From positions 1 through 24,449 of IMG/VR virus record IMGVR_UViG_3300044858_000331: DNA of 24,449 nt; one strand, written 5' to 3'. Position 1 is the first letter of the stretch. Every line of letters starts with the position of its first letter. Made by a program: the position numbers and the translations under genes. Positions 1 to 6,617 of this stretch are shown here, piece by piece. Origin of the DNA: a virus. The notes beneath the pieces were generated by a model. That model was not told the origin of the DNA and made no database searches. It saw nothing but the letters and a program-made list of their open reading frames with translations.

Positions 1-1240
1 TGACGGCAGCAGGCCTCGCGTCAGTTTGGTTAGTGTCGCCCGGCAAAATGGTAAAACAGTTTGCATAGCCTCGCTACTTGGCGACTGGTTGCTAAATGAG
101 GCACGGGAACGGGGTACCCCGCAAACGGTTATTAGCGTGGCGCACAAATTGGATTTGGCTACAGCGCTGTTTAATTATTTGGCGCCGATACTGGAAGTTA
201 AATGCGGGGCTGAAGTTTCGTGGAGTTATGGCCGCCAAAAACTAACTATGCCTGATGGCAGCGTTTGGCATGTTAGGGCTGCTACCCCGGGCGCTGGTCA
301 CGGTTACAGCGTTGATTTGCTGATAATAGATGAGGCGTGGGCGGTCAGTACTGAGGCCATAGACCAAGGCCTCTTGCCTACCCAACGCGCCCGCAAAAAC
401 CCTTTGTGCAGTATGTGGAGTACGGCGGGGGATAGTAGCAGCGTGGCCATGTTGCGTTGGCGGGAACAGGGTTTACGGGCTATTGACGAACGCAAGCCGG
501 GCGGCCTTTACTTTGCTGAGTGGTCACCTGACCCCGCCAAAATGGATTTAATGACCCCTGCCGCGTGGGCCATGGCTAACCCAGCGTTGGGTTACACCCT
601 CGATATGGAAGTAATCGCCGCTGAGGCTGAGGCCCCAAACCGTAACGCGTTTCTACGAAGTTCGGTTAATACGTGGACTGCTGCCGCTGCTGGCTGGTTA
701 GAACCCGGGCAGTTTGCAGCCTGCCAAACTGACGCTGTAGCCCCACCGGGCGGAGTGCTAGCAATCGAGGTAGGCGAGGATAGCGGCCACTTTTACGGCG
801 TGCGCGCTGTCATATCGGGAACAAAAACTCACGTAGTAACCGCGTTCGTTGCTGACACTATGGCCGAAATGTGGCGGCATGTTGAGGCCGAAATAGTTAA
901 AGCGCCAAACCTTAAACTGGCTATAGTGCCGTCGCTGGAAGTTCACTGCCCGCCTCACCTATCGAGACGGGCAACCATTGTTGGCTACCGTGAACTAAAC
1001 CGCTGGACTGCTGCCGCGCGTTCGATCATTGTTGAGGGCCGCCTATTGCATAACGGCGAACACTTACTAACCGAACACGTCGAAAAGGCGGTACTGGTTA
1101 AACACAATGGCAACATAGTTATAAGTTCGCAACGATCACCCGGGCCTATCTCTATGGCACGCTGTTTAGTGTTTGCTGTTGCCTTAGCCGGCAAACCTGC
1201 CGCTATGGGCAAACCCATAATAGTTAGCGCTGCTGGCTAG
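1..1240 (+). CDS. terL: Terminase large subunit, 5'-truncated by the window edge (variant haplotype)
   Basis: This is the ATPase-nuclease part of the DNA-packaging motor. The open frame enters at the left edge (first whole codon at 2) and ends with TAG at 1238-1240; the HNH domain and adaptor region lie outside the window. The Walker A-like motif SVARQNGKT is encoded near 32-58 and the Walker B motif LLIIDE near 317-334, followed by WSTAG, a likely coupling motif. It aligns without gaps to codons 176-587 of the complete gene at 15795-17558. By eye there are about 72 base differences but only about eight amino-acid changes, for example Val to Ile after WH and His to Asn in PPHLS. This is purifying selection between two strain alleles and not decay. 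The TTG at 26 is not a real start, because homology continues upstream of it. Confidence 0.92.
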   Translation, partial: DGSRPRVSLVSVARQNGKTVCIASLLGDWLLNEARERGTPQTVISVAHKLDLATALFNYLAPILEVKCGAEVSWSYGRQKLTMPDGSVWHVRAATPGAGHGYSVDLLIIDEAWAVSTEAIDQGLLPTQRARKNPLCSMWSTAGDSSSVAMLRWREQGLRAIDERKPGGLYFAEWSPDPAKMDLMTPAAWAMANPALGYTLDMEVIAAEAEAPNRNAFLRSSVNTWTAAAAGWLEPGQFAACQTDAVAPPGGVLAIEVGEDSGHFYGVRAVISGTKTHVVTAFVADTMAEMWRHVEAEIVKAPNLKLAIVPSLEVHCPPHLSRRATIVGYRELNRWTAAARSIIVEGRLLHNGEHLLTEHVEKAVLVKHNGNIVISSQRSPGPISMARCLVFAVALAGKPAAMGKPIIVSAAG

Positions 1241-1248
1241 TATTGGTT

Positions 1249-1310
1249 TGGCACTGGCTGGAAGTTACCTAGTCTTTTCGTCGGGAACTGATCGGGCCTA
1301 GTCAGTGCCA
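1249..1310 (+). promoter_or_regulatory. Large imperfect hairpin between terL and portal
   Basis: Bases 1249-1261 can pair with 1298-1310: 13 pairs, two of them G-U. A second stem inside pairs AGTT at 1263-1266 with AACT at 1286-1289 and continues after one mismatch. CCTAGTC occurs twice, at 1268 and 1297. The right arm is followed by AAACTTTTAC, a poor T-tract, so it could be a weak terminator, an mRNA-processing site or a terminase recognition site. No convincing promoter or Shine-Dalgarno sequence precedes the portal ATG. The structure is identical in the second copy (17567-17628). Confidence 0.45.
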
Positions 1311-1343
1311 CCAAACTTTTACTAGATATGGCAAACTAAACCT

Positions 1344-2426
1344 ATGGGCCTTTTTACACGTGCTACCGCTGACAGCCGCGAACCTGTAGTAAAGGCCGCC
1401 GCCGGCAGTAATGTCGGTATGTCGCAACTCGATAACTTTTATGCGTTTACGCAAGGCAACACACGCCAACGCGCTATGAGTGTGCCGGCCATTACCCGGG
1501 CGCGCGATCTGTTGGCAAGTGTCATTGGTTGCACGCCACTAAAAATGTATAACGAAATGTGGAACGGCGAAGAAATGGAAGAGGTAGATATAGCGCCGCG
1601 TAGTTGGTTGCGTCGCCTTGACCCAGCGCTACCAAACAGCACACTATTTGCGTGGTTATTTGATGATCTTTTTTTTACTCAGCGGGCGTTTTTAGCGATC
1701 ACCGCGCGCACTGCTGACGGTTTCCCTAGCGCGTTTCAGCGTATGCCTAGCGCCATGGTATTAACGCAGGATCAGGCAGGCCCCGTTTTCTTTGCACCGT
1801 CTAAACAAATAATGTTTAGCGGGTTGCCAGTAGACCACCGCGACGTCGTGCAATTTATTAGCCCTATCCAAGGTTTGTTATTTACTAGCCCTAACGCTGT
1901 TTTAACGTCGCTTAAACTCGAAGGCGCCCGGTTGCGATCTGCTGCTAACTCACTGCCCAACGGCGTATTGCGCCAAGTTGGCGGCGAACCATTAAGCGGC
2001 GAGGAACTGCAACAACTGTCGCAAAGTTTCGAGGCCGCACGACTTACGAACACTGTTGCCGCATTAAATGAGTTTGTTACCTACACCGAAACCACTACAG
2101 ACCCCAGTAAACAAATGCTGGTTGAGGCCTCAGAATATCAGGCACTAGAAATAGCCCGGCTAGCAAACTGCCCGCCATATTTGTTAGGTGTAGCAACTGG
2201 TAGTTACTCATACCAAAACAGCACCCAAGCGCGGCAAGATTTATATATGTTTGGCGCCAAATTGTTTATGGACTGTATTAGCGAAACGCTAAGCGCAGAT
2301 AACGTGCTACCGCGCGGCACGTACGTAAAGTTTGATATAGAGGACTACCTAAGCGAAAACTATTTGATGGAAAAAGAAAACGAAAACTACGACACTGCCG
2401 AAACTGGAGTAATGCCCAATGCTTAA
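1344..2426 (+). CDS. Portal protein (HK97-like family)
   Basis: This 360-residue protein forms the dodecameric ring at the head vertex through which DNA is packaged and to which the tail is attached. It has the usual portal features: an N-terminal helical part with PAITRARDLLASVIGCTPL at residues 48-66, a central wing region, and a helix-rich C-terminal part with ANCPPYLLGV and a TQARQDLY segment near 290. It lies directly after terL and before the protease-capsid gene, the standard order in HK97-type phages. At 360 residues it is compact, since HK97-type portals are often 400-450. Its stop overlaps the next start by 8 bases (ATG at 2419, TAA at 2424), which suggests translational coupling. 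No strong ribosome binding site precedes 1344; the intergenic hairpin at 1249-1310 is the nearest upstream element. Confidence 0.93.
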   Translation: MGLFTRATADSREPVVKAAAGSNVGMSQLDNFYAFTQGNTRQRAMSVPAITRARDLLASVIGCTPLKMYNEMWNGEEMEEVDIAPRSWLRRLDPALPNSTLFAWLFDDLFFTQRAFLAITARTADGFPSAFQRMPSAMVLTQDQAGPVFFAPSKQIMFSGLPVDHRDVVQFISPIQGLLFTSPNAVLTSLKLEGARLRSAANSLPNGVLRQVGGEPLSGEELQQLSQSFEAARLTNTVAALNEFVTYTETTTDPSKQMLVEASEYQALEIARLANCPPYLLGVATGSYSYQNSTQARQDLYMFGAKLFMDCISETLSADNVLPRGTYVKFDIEDYLSENYLMEKENENYDTAETGVMPNA

Positions 2427-3960
2427 ACTAACTCAGCAAGAATTAACACTCGACGCGGCAGGCCCCGACGGCATGCCACGCCGCACACTGGCGGGCCTTG
2501 CCTTGCCGTACAACGTGCAAGCCACGGTAAGCGACGGCACTAAAGTTATGTTTATGCCGGGCAGCCTTGACGCTGGCGGCAAAATGCCCAAATTATATTT
2601 GGGCCATGACAGCACGCAGGCCGTAGGTTTGGTAACCGCTATGGTAGACACACCCGGCGGCATGATGTACGAAGCCCGCATAAGCGAAACCACGCTAGGA
2701 AACGAAGCGCTAGTACTGGCCGCTGACGGCGTTTTAGACGCAGTATCCGTAGGCGTAAACCCCACAAAGTTTAGTTACGACGCTGAAGGCGTAATGGTGA
2801 TCGAGGCCGCCCAGTGGCAAGAATTAAGCCTCGTGCCGTTCGGTGCGTTTGCTGGCGCGTCAGTAGATCGAGTGGCCGCCAGTATCCACCAACAGCCCGA
2901 CGAAGTAGAGTTAAATGATAAACAGGAACCCGTAGAGGAGAATAACGAAATGTCAAACCCAGTAGAAACCCCAGCCGTTATCGAAGCCGCACCAATGGCC
3001 CAGCCATTGTACGCGCAGCCACGCAATTTTAAGTTGCCATCGGCTAGCGAGTTTATCGCTGCAACAATTCAGGGCGGCGGCGTACTTGCCGAAATGAACG
3101 CACGTATTCAGGCAGCAGCGCCAAACATTACTACCACTGACACCCCCGGCCTGTTACCAGAAGTGCTGACCACAAATGTCTACGATTCGCTTAACCCGAT
3201 CAGACCGTTTGTTAGCGCTATTGGTGCTAAGGCCATGCCACAAAGCGGCGCAACATTCCGCCGCCCAGTCATTACGGTACGCCCAGTAGTAACACAGCAG
3301 CCAACGGGCCAACTAAACCAACTTGACCCAAGCACTGTTACCGTTGCTAATAACAACGTAAACAAATTGACATTTGGAACATTTGTAACAATGTCTGAAC
3401 AGGATTTAGACTGGACTGACCCAGCCTCGATTAACATTGTGTTAAACCAGTTGGCAATCGCTTACGGCCAAGCAACTGATAACTATGCAGTAGATACTTG
3501 CCATGCAGCAATTACACAAACTTCATCAGTAGCCGACACTTCAGATCCTGCCGACTGGATCGCCGCTATCTATGATGGCGCCCGTCAAATTAGCCAAACC
3601 AGCAACTACCTACCTACCCATATGTTCGTTACACCGGGTACGTGGGCAGCGTTGGGTTCATTGGTAGACAGCACAGGCCGCCCAGTATTCCCACAGATCG
3701 GCGCTATGAACGCACCGGGCGAACTGTCAGCCAACTCATGGAACGGTAACCCGCTTGGTTTGGTACTTGTAGTAGACAAGCACGCACCCGGTTCATTCAT
3801 GGGACACGCAGCAGGCCCAGCAGCAGGGTTCGAGTTCTACGAACAGCAAAAGGGCGCTATCTCGGTAGACGTACCAAGCACACTTGGCCGCACTATTGCC
3901 TACCGTGGCTACGCAGCCGCGTTCATGGCAGACGCAACCAAGTTCGTTAAGTTCGTCTGA
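2419..3960 (+). CDS. Prohead protease fused to HK97-type major capsid protein
   Basis: One 513-codon frame carries two head functions that are usually separate genes. Residues 1 to about 155 look like the HK97 prohead protease family (peptidase U35): YLGHDS holds the likely catalytic His and VLDAVSVGVNP the likely Ser. Residues 155-178 form an acidic linker rich in Glu and Gln. Residues from about 178 to 513 look like the HK97-fold capsid protein, with TTTDTPGLLPEVLTT near 239 at the start of the mature domain and a C-terminal LGRTIAYRGYAAAF. Expected roles are assembly of the procapsid followed by cleavage of the scaffold-like segment. GGAG at 2406-2409 lies 9 bases before the ATG, supporting this start. 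An internal start at 2950 is listed separately. Fusion of protease and capsid is, from memory, known in some of the smallest actinophages. Confidence 0.93.
   Translation: MLKLTQQELTLDAAGPDGMPRRTLAGLALPYNVQATVSDGTKVMFMPGSLDAGGKMPKLYLGHDSTQAVGLVTAMVDTPGGMMYEARISETTLGNEALVLAADGVLDAVSVGVNPTKFSYDAEGVMVIEAAQWQELSLVPFGAFAGASVDRVAASIHQQPDEVELNDKQEPVEENNEMSNPVETPAVIEAAPMAQPLYAQPRNFKLPSASEFIAATIQGGGVLAEMNARIQAAAPNITTTDTPGLLPEVLTTNVYDSLNPIRPFVSAIGAKAMPQSGATFRRPVITVRPVVTQQPTGQLNQLDPSTVTVANNNVNKLTFGTFVTMSEQDLDWTDPASINIVLNQLAIAYGQATDNYAVDTCHAAITQTSSVADTSDPADWIAAIYDGARQISQTSNYLPTHMFVTPGTWAALGSLVDSTGRPVFPQIGAMNAPGELSANSWNGNPLGLVLVVDKHAPGSFMGHAAGPAAGFEFYEQQKGAISVDVPSTLGRTIAYRGYAAAFMADATKFVKFV
2935..2940 (+). 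promoter_or_regulatory. Internal ribosome binding site GAGGAG for capsid
   Basis: GAGGAG ends 9 bases before the in-frame ATG at 2950, inside the coding sequence for the Glu-rich linker between protease and capsid domains. The copy in the second repeat is at 19253-19258. Confidence 0.65.
2950..3960 (+). CDS. Internal in-frame start: free major capsid protein
   Basis: An ATG at 2950 lies in frame at codon 178 of the protease-capsid gene. It is preceded by GAGGAG at 2935-2940 with a 9-base spacer, a better Shine-Dalgarno match than that of the full-length gene. Initiation here would yield a 336-residue protein beginning MSNPVETPAVIEAAP, the size of an ordinary HK97-type capsid protein with a short N-terminal delta-like region. 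Because a capsid needs hundreds of capsid subunits and few proteases, this start would set the stoichiometry. The arrangement is seen in sequence; its use is inference. The alternative is that all capsid comes from the fusion by autocleavage. Confidence 0.7.
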   Translation: MSNPVETPAVIEAAPMAQPLYAQPRNFKLPSASEFIAATIQGGGVLAEMNARIQAAAPNITTTDTPGLLPEVLTTNVYDSLNPIRPFVSAIGAKAMPQSGATFRRPVITVRPVVTQQPTGQLNQLDPSTVTVANNNVNKLTFGTFVTMSEQDLDWTDPASINIVLNQLAIAYGQATDNYAVDTCHAAITQTSSVADTSDPADWIAAIYDGARQISQTSNYLPTHMFVTPGTWAALGSLVDSTGRPVFPQIGAMNAPGELSANSWNGNPLGLVLVVDKHAPGSFMGHAAGPAAGFEFYEQQKGAISVDVPSTLGRTIAYRGYAAAFMADATKFVKFV

Positions 3961-3981
3961 TAACCGAAAGGTAGGCCAGTT

Positions 3982-4608
3982 ATGGCCGTCTACTCGGTCA
4001 CCCATAAACAGTTACTGGACAATTTCGCAGTACTGCAAACCCTCACGCCAAACGATTTAGTAGTAGGCGGCAGTTTTACAGTTGCAACAGTTGGCGTACC
4101 TTTTAACGGCACGTTCACCGTTCGGGCTATACCTGAGTATTTGTTTATTGGCGTAGACGAGTACGGTGATTTACTTTACGATTACGAAGTACCGGTACCT
4201 AATCAGGTTCTATATTCATGCACGGGAAACAACGTACAACGCAGCGCTGCCAGCGGCACAATTACGTTTACCGAAACTTGCACGTGGATTACGGCCACGC
4301 AAATAGAAGACTGGTTAGGTATTGGTACAGCGTCGGCACTTGATACGACATTCTTAACCCAATGCGCTTTGGCTGCTAATAGCCTTGCGTTTACTCGACG
4401 TCAAGAGGCAGGCTATATAGACAGCCTTACCACGTCGCCTAATGGGCAGGTAACCCTTGGCACGATCAGCCTTGGCGGTTTCTTTTACAGGCAGCGTGGC
4501 GCGGTAACAGACTTTGCAGCGTTTGACGGTATGGCCGCTGGCAGTTCGGTAGGCCTCAGCCCGGCTATTAAAATGCTGTTAGGCATACCACGGCCACAGG
4601 TTGCCTAA
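3982..4608 (+). CDS. Head-tail connector protein with an extra N-terminal beta-rich domain
   Basis: This 208-residue protein is probably the adaptor that docks below the portal. The C-terminal half (about 105-208) resembles head-tail adaptors of the HK97 gp6 kind: a short helical start with TATQIEDWLGI, then a helix with CALAANSLAFTRRQEAGY, and an ending AIKMLLGIPRP. The N-terminal hundred residues are rich in beta-forming and aromatic residues (FTVATVGVPFNGTFTVRAI) and do not belong to a standard adaptor; they may decorate the neck. AAAGG at 3967-3971 lies 10 bases before the ATG. The stop overlaps the next start (TAATG). Assignment rests on position and the C-terminal pattern. Confidence 0.68.
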   Translation: MAVYSVTHKQLLDNFAVLQTLTPNDLVVGGSFTVATVGVPFNGTFTVRAIPEYLFIGVDEYGDLLYDYEVPVPNQVLYSCTGNNVQRSAASGTITFTETCTWITATQIEDWLGIGTASALDTTFLTQCALAANSLAFTRRQEAGYIDSLTTSPNGQVTLGTISLGGFFYRQRGAVTDFAAFDGMAAGSSVGLSPAIKMLLGIPRPQVA

Positions 4609-4976
4609 TGCCTGTTGCCTACACCGATCTGTTTAATGAGGCGCTAGACGATCTAGCAGCCACGCTAACGACGGTTACAGGGCTGCAGGTAGTAACAGAC
4701 CCCCGTAACCTTGTGCCGCCTTGTGCGTTCATAGACGCGCCTAGTTTTGTGGTTTATGGCGGCGGCGGAAACATAGTGCAACTGACCTACACGGTGCGCC
4801 TAATTACCCTTGGCCCGGGCAACCTTGACGCGCAACGAAACCTAATGCACCTAGCAAGTTTGGTAGTAGGTAAAAACGTTGCCGTAACCGCTGGCCGCCC
4901 TACTATTGCTGTTATCGGTGGGGCCGAAATGCCCGCCTACGATTTAACTATAGAAATGCAAGCCCAAACCAGTTAG
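4608..4976 (+). CDS. Tail terminator-like / neck protein
   Basis: This 122-residue protein lies between the head-tail connector and the major tail protein, the usual place of the tail terminator, which caps the tail tube and joins it to the head. The sequence opens with an amphipathic helix (DLFNEALDDLAATL) and continues with a mixed alpha/beta pattern (PPCAFIDAPSF, VQLTYTVRLITLGPG, LHASLVV-like helix), a pattern compatible with the lambda gpU-type fold. No catalytic motif is seen. It starts at the TAATG junction with the preceding gene, so it is probably translationally coupled. Confidence 0.6.
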   Translation: MPVAYTDLFNEALDDLAATLTTVTGLQVVTDPRNLVPPCAFIDAPSFVVYGGGGNIVQLTYTVRLITLGPGNLDAQRNLMHLASLVVGKNVAVTAGRPTIAVIGGAEMPAYDLTIEMQAQTS

Positions 4977-4984
4977 GAAACCAA

Positions 4985-5164
4985 ATGCCTTACACGATTA
5001 TTAGCCCACGCTTAGGCGAACCCGGCACAGAATATGACGCCGAAAGTGCAGCCGCCAACGGCATAAACGTAGCGGCCCTAGTCGAGGGCGGCCTATTAAA
5101 GCAATCCACAAATGAAACCCCAAAACCTGCTAAAACTAATAGCAAGAACACACCAAAGGACTAA
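4985..5164 (+). CDS. Small hypothetical protein before the major tail protein
   Basis: A 59-codon frame starts at the ATG at 4985 and ends at TAA 5162-5164. The protein begins MPYTIISPRLGEPGTEYDAE, has an Ala/Gly-rich middle ending in VEGGLLK, and a Lys/Thr/Asn-rich tail. AGGAAA directly after the previous stop, 4-8 bases before the ATG, is a suitable ribosome binding site. From memory, similar short proteins with an EGGLL-like motif precede major tail protein genes in other actinophages, but I cannot name a function. The frame exactly fills the gap between its neighbours and is repeated unchanged at 21303-21482. Confidence 0.72.
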   Translation: MPYTIISPRLGEPGTEYDAESAAANGINVAALVEGGLLKQSTNETPKPAKTNSKNTPKD

Positions 5165-5169
5165 CTACT

Positions 5170-5580
5170 ATGGCAACCTCAACTTATCTCAGCAATCCGA
5201 ACGTGACCGTGAACGCAGTTTCTTTGCAGGATCAGTGCCAAGGTTTGGTTTTTACGCGCACTATTGAGGCGCTGGAAAGTACCGCGTTTGGCACAACGTC
5301 ACGCAGTTACACTGCTGGCCTAGAAAACTCCACGCTGCAACTTGATTTGTACGCGTCGTTTGCCGCTTCGGAAACTTACGCAACGCTTAAAGCATTGGTA
5401 GGCACCTCGGTAACCGTTTCGTGGTCACCGTCAGCAACCAGCCCCGGCACTGCTACCAACCCAACCATGACCCTTACAGGCGCATACTTGGAAGCGATCC
5501 CTTACACAATGGCACTAGGCGCATTGGGTACCGTAAGCGTTACCTTTACAGGCGGCGTTTACTCAGTAGTCGAAGTTTAA
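5170..5580 (+). CDS. Major tail protein
   Basis: This 136-residue, Thr/Ser/Ala-rich, beta-dominated protein probably forms the stacked rings of the tail tube. Alternating hydrophobic strands (LQLDLYASF, VSVTFTGGVYSVVEV) and a TMTLTGAYLEAIPY hairpin suit the tail-tube fold, and it is short but acceptable for the smallest siphoviruses. AAGGA at 5155-5159 precedes the ATG by 10 bases. Position immediately before the frameshifted chaperone and the tape measure is the strongest argument. No decoration domain is fused to the C-terminus. Confidence 0.83.
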   Translation: MATSTYLSNPNVTVNAVSLQDQCQGLVFTRTIEALESTAFGTTSRSYTAGLENSTLQLDLYASFAASETYATLKALVGTSVTVSWSPSATSPGTATNPTMTLTGAYLEAIPYTMALGALGTVSVTFTGGVYSVVEV

Positions 5581-5617
5581 TTAAAGCCGGCAACGGCCCG
5601 ACACAAAGGCAGGCACA

Positions 5618-5878
5618 ATGCAATTAACACTTAAAGCAACGTTTAACGACGGCACGACAAACACGGTTACCACCAATTTAAGTACGGTGGTTGCTTGGGA
5701 ACGCAAGTACAGGCGTAAGGCGTCAGAAATGGCGCAAGGCGTAGGCGTTGAGGATTTGGCGTATCTTTGCTACGAAGCAACACGCGCTACAGGTACCACG
5801 GTACCGGGCAACCTTGACCAGTTCATTAGTTCGCTGGCGTCTATTGAGGTAGTCGAGGCCGCTGACCCAAAAGCCTAA
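5618..5878 (+). CDS. Tail assembly chaperone, short form (G-like)
   Basis: The zero-frame product is 86 residues and ends DPKA-stop at 5876. Tail assembly chaperones bind the tape measure and recruit tube subunits. The protein has a beta-rich start (LTLKATFNDGTTNTV) followed by a helical part with VAWERKYRRKASEM and EDLAYLCYEATRATG, typical of the G-like half. AAAGG at 5605-5609 and a following AGG lie upstream of the start. The last codons contain the slippery heptamer that gives the long form. Confidence 0.88.
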   Translation: MQLTLKATFNDGTTNTVTTNLSTVVAWERKYRRKASEMAQGVGVEDLAYLCYEATRATGTTVPGNLDQFISSLASIEVVEAADPKA

Positions 5879-6009
5879 ACGGCACGGTGCGCCGCGCACT
5901 TGCCGAAATCTTAGTAGCAACAGGTTTTTGGCCTAGTGAACTATCATTCGAGTTAGACGATATGAACGCCACCATAGAAATACTGAATAAGCAACGCGGC
6001 GGTAGGTAA
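5618..6009 (+). CDS. Tail assembly chaperone, long form made by -1 frameshift (GT-like)
   Basis: This is join(5618..5872, 5872..6009). After reading AAA at 5870-5872 the ribosome can slip back one base and continue as AGC CTA AAC, giving a 45-residue extension and a 130-residue product. The extension includes RRALAEILVATGFWPSELSF and a final DDMNATIEILNKQRGGR, which reads as real protein and is helix-rich like known T-like extensions. It fills the otherwise unexplained 130 bases before the next gene and its TAA (6007-6009) overlaps that gene's ATG. Lambda gpG/gpGT is the model for this arrangement just before the tape measure. Confidence 0.9.
5866..5905 (+). promoter_or_regulatory. -1 programmed frameshift signal: CCCAAAA plus stem-loop
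   Basis: CCCAAAA at 5866-5872 is a perfect X XXY YYZ heptamer in the correct phase (C CCA AAA). The zero-frame stop follows two codons later. After a 7-base spacer, CGGCA at 5880-5884 pairs with TGCCG at 5901-5905, and inside it GTGCG at 5887-5891 pairs with CGCAC at 5895-5899 around a CCG loop. The spacing suits a stimulatory downstream structure. An identical copy lies at 22184-22223. Confidence 0.9.
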
Positions 6010-6617
6010 TGGTTGCGCGCGCGGCTATCCCCGAAATCTACGGTATTAAAGAGGCGCTAAAAGAGTTAAACGATTTTGATAACAAGTACAGGCGCGAAGT
6101 AACTAAACAGATCGGCGGCGCTGGCCAGCAGATCGTTAGCGAAGCGCGTAGCATGGTTGCCCATTTTGATAACAGCAAACAAAACGGGGCGCCGCTGTCG
6201 GGCATGGTTCGCGGCAATTTAATTAAAGGCCGTAATACCAGTTGGAAAACAGATCAGGTACAAAAAGGTTTTAAGGTAAAAGTAGGCGTACGGGCTAGCA
6301 AGGAACGCTACGTAAACTTTAACCGTAGTGATGATCTAGGCAACCGTTATACCAGCCAAGTGGTTTACGGTTCTAAGCCTTACCAACTTATGGTTATCCA
6401 ACAGGCTGACGCTGCAGGCGCAATTTATGACCATGCCGGGGCACAAACTCAGGGCACGTTTGTAACAAACCTTGACGTGGAAGTAGGCGGCCAGCCCCGC
6501 GCTGTAGATATTGCGGTAGAAAATAACCGCGAGGCAGTCACCGAAAAGGTTATGCAAATCGTAGATACTGTTATGGAAAAGACAAACCGAAAACTGGTAA
6601 CACGCCATGGCAATTAA
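6009..6617 (+). CDS. Tail-region protein of unknown function
   Basis: This 202-residue protein sits between the chaperone and the tape measure. It is basic at the start (NKYRREVTKQIGGAGQQIV) and includes an amphipathic helix and a beta-rich middle (GFKVKVGVRASKERYV). The opening helix with a G-Q-Q-I-V-S-E-A pattern loosely resembles HK97 gp10-like neck proteins, but those normally lie upstream of the major tail protein, so a tail-tip or tube-completion role is equally possible. The start overlaps the stop of the long chaperone (TAATG at 6007-6011) and the end overlaps the tape measure start by 11 bases, which points to coupled translation. Confidence 0.6.
   Translation: MVARAAIPEIYGIKEALKELNDFDNKYRREVTKQIGGAGQQIVSEARSMVAHFDNSKQNGAPLSGMVRGNLIKGRNTSWKTDQVQKGFKVKVGVRASKERYVNFNRSDDLGNRYTSQVVYGSKPYQLMVIQQADAAGAIYDHAGAQTQGTFVTNLDVEVGGQPRAVDIAVENNREAVTEKVMQIVDTVMEKTNRKLVTRHGN

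Noticed and set aside
26-28. TTG at 26 as start of a 404-residue terminase
   Set aside because: The frame is open to the left edge and matches the complete gene upstream of this codon. The gene is cut by the window.
1241-1343. Sigma-70-like promoter before the portal gene
   Set aside because: TTGGCA-like and TAGATAT-like words exist, but spacing and sequence are poor. I did not find a promoter I could support anywhere in the window.
5421-5627. A 68-codon + strand frame within the major tail protein and its downstream gap
   Set aside because: It is mostly an out-of-frame reading of the tail protein, basic and without motifs, and has no ribosome binding site. It differs from the nested methyltransferase frame, which has both motifs and a ribosome binding site.
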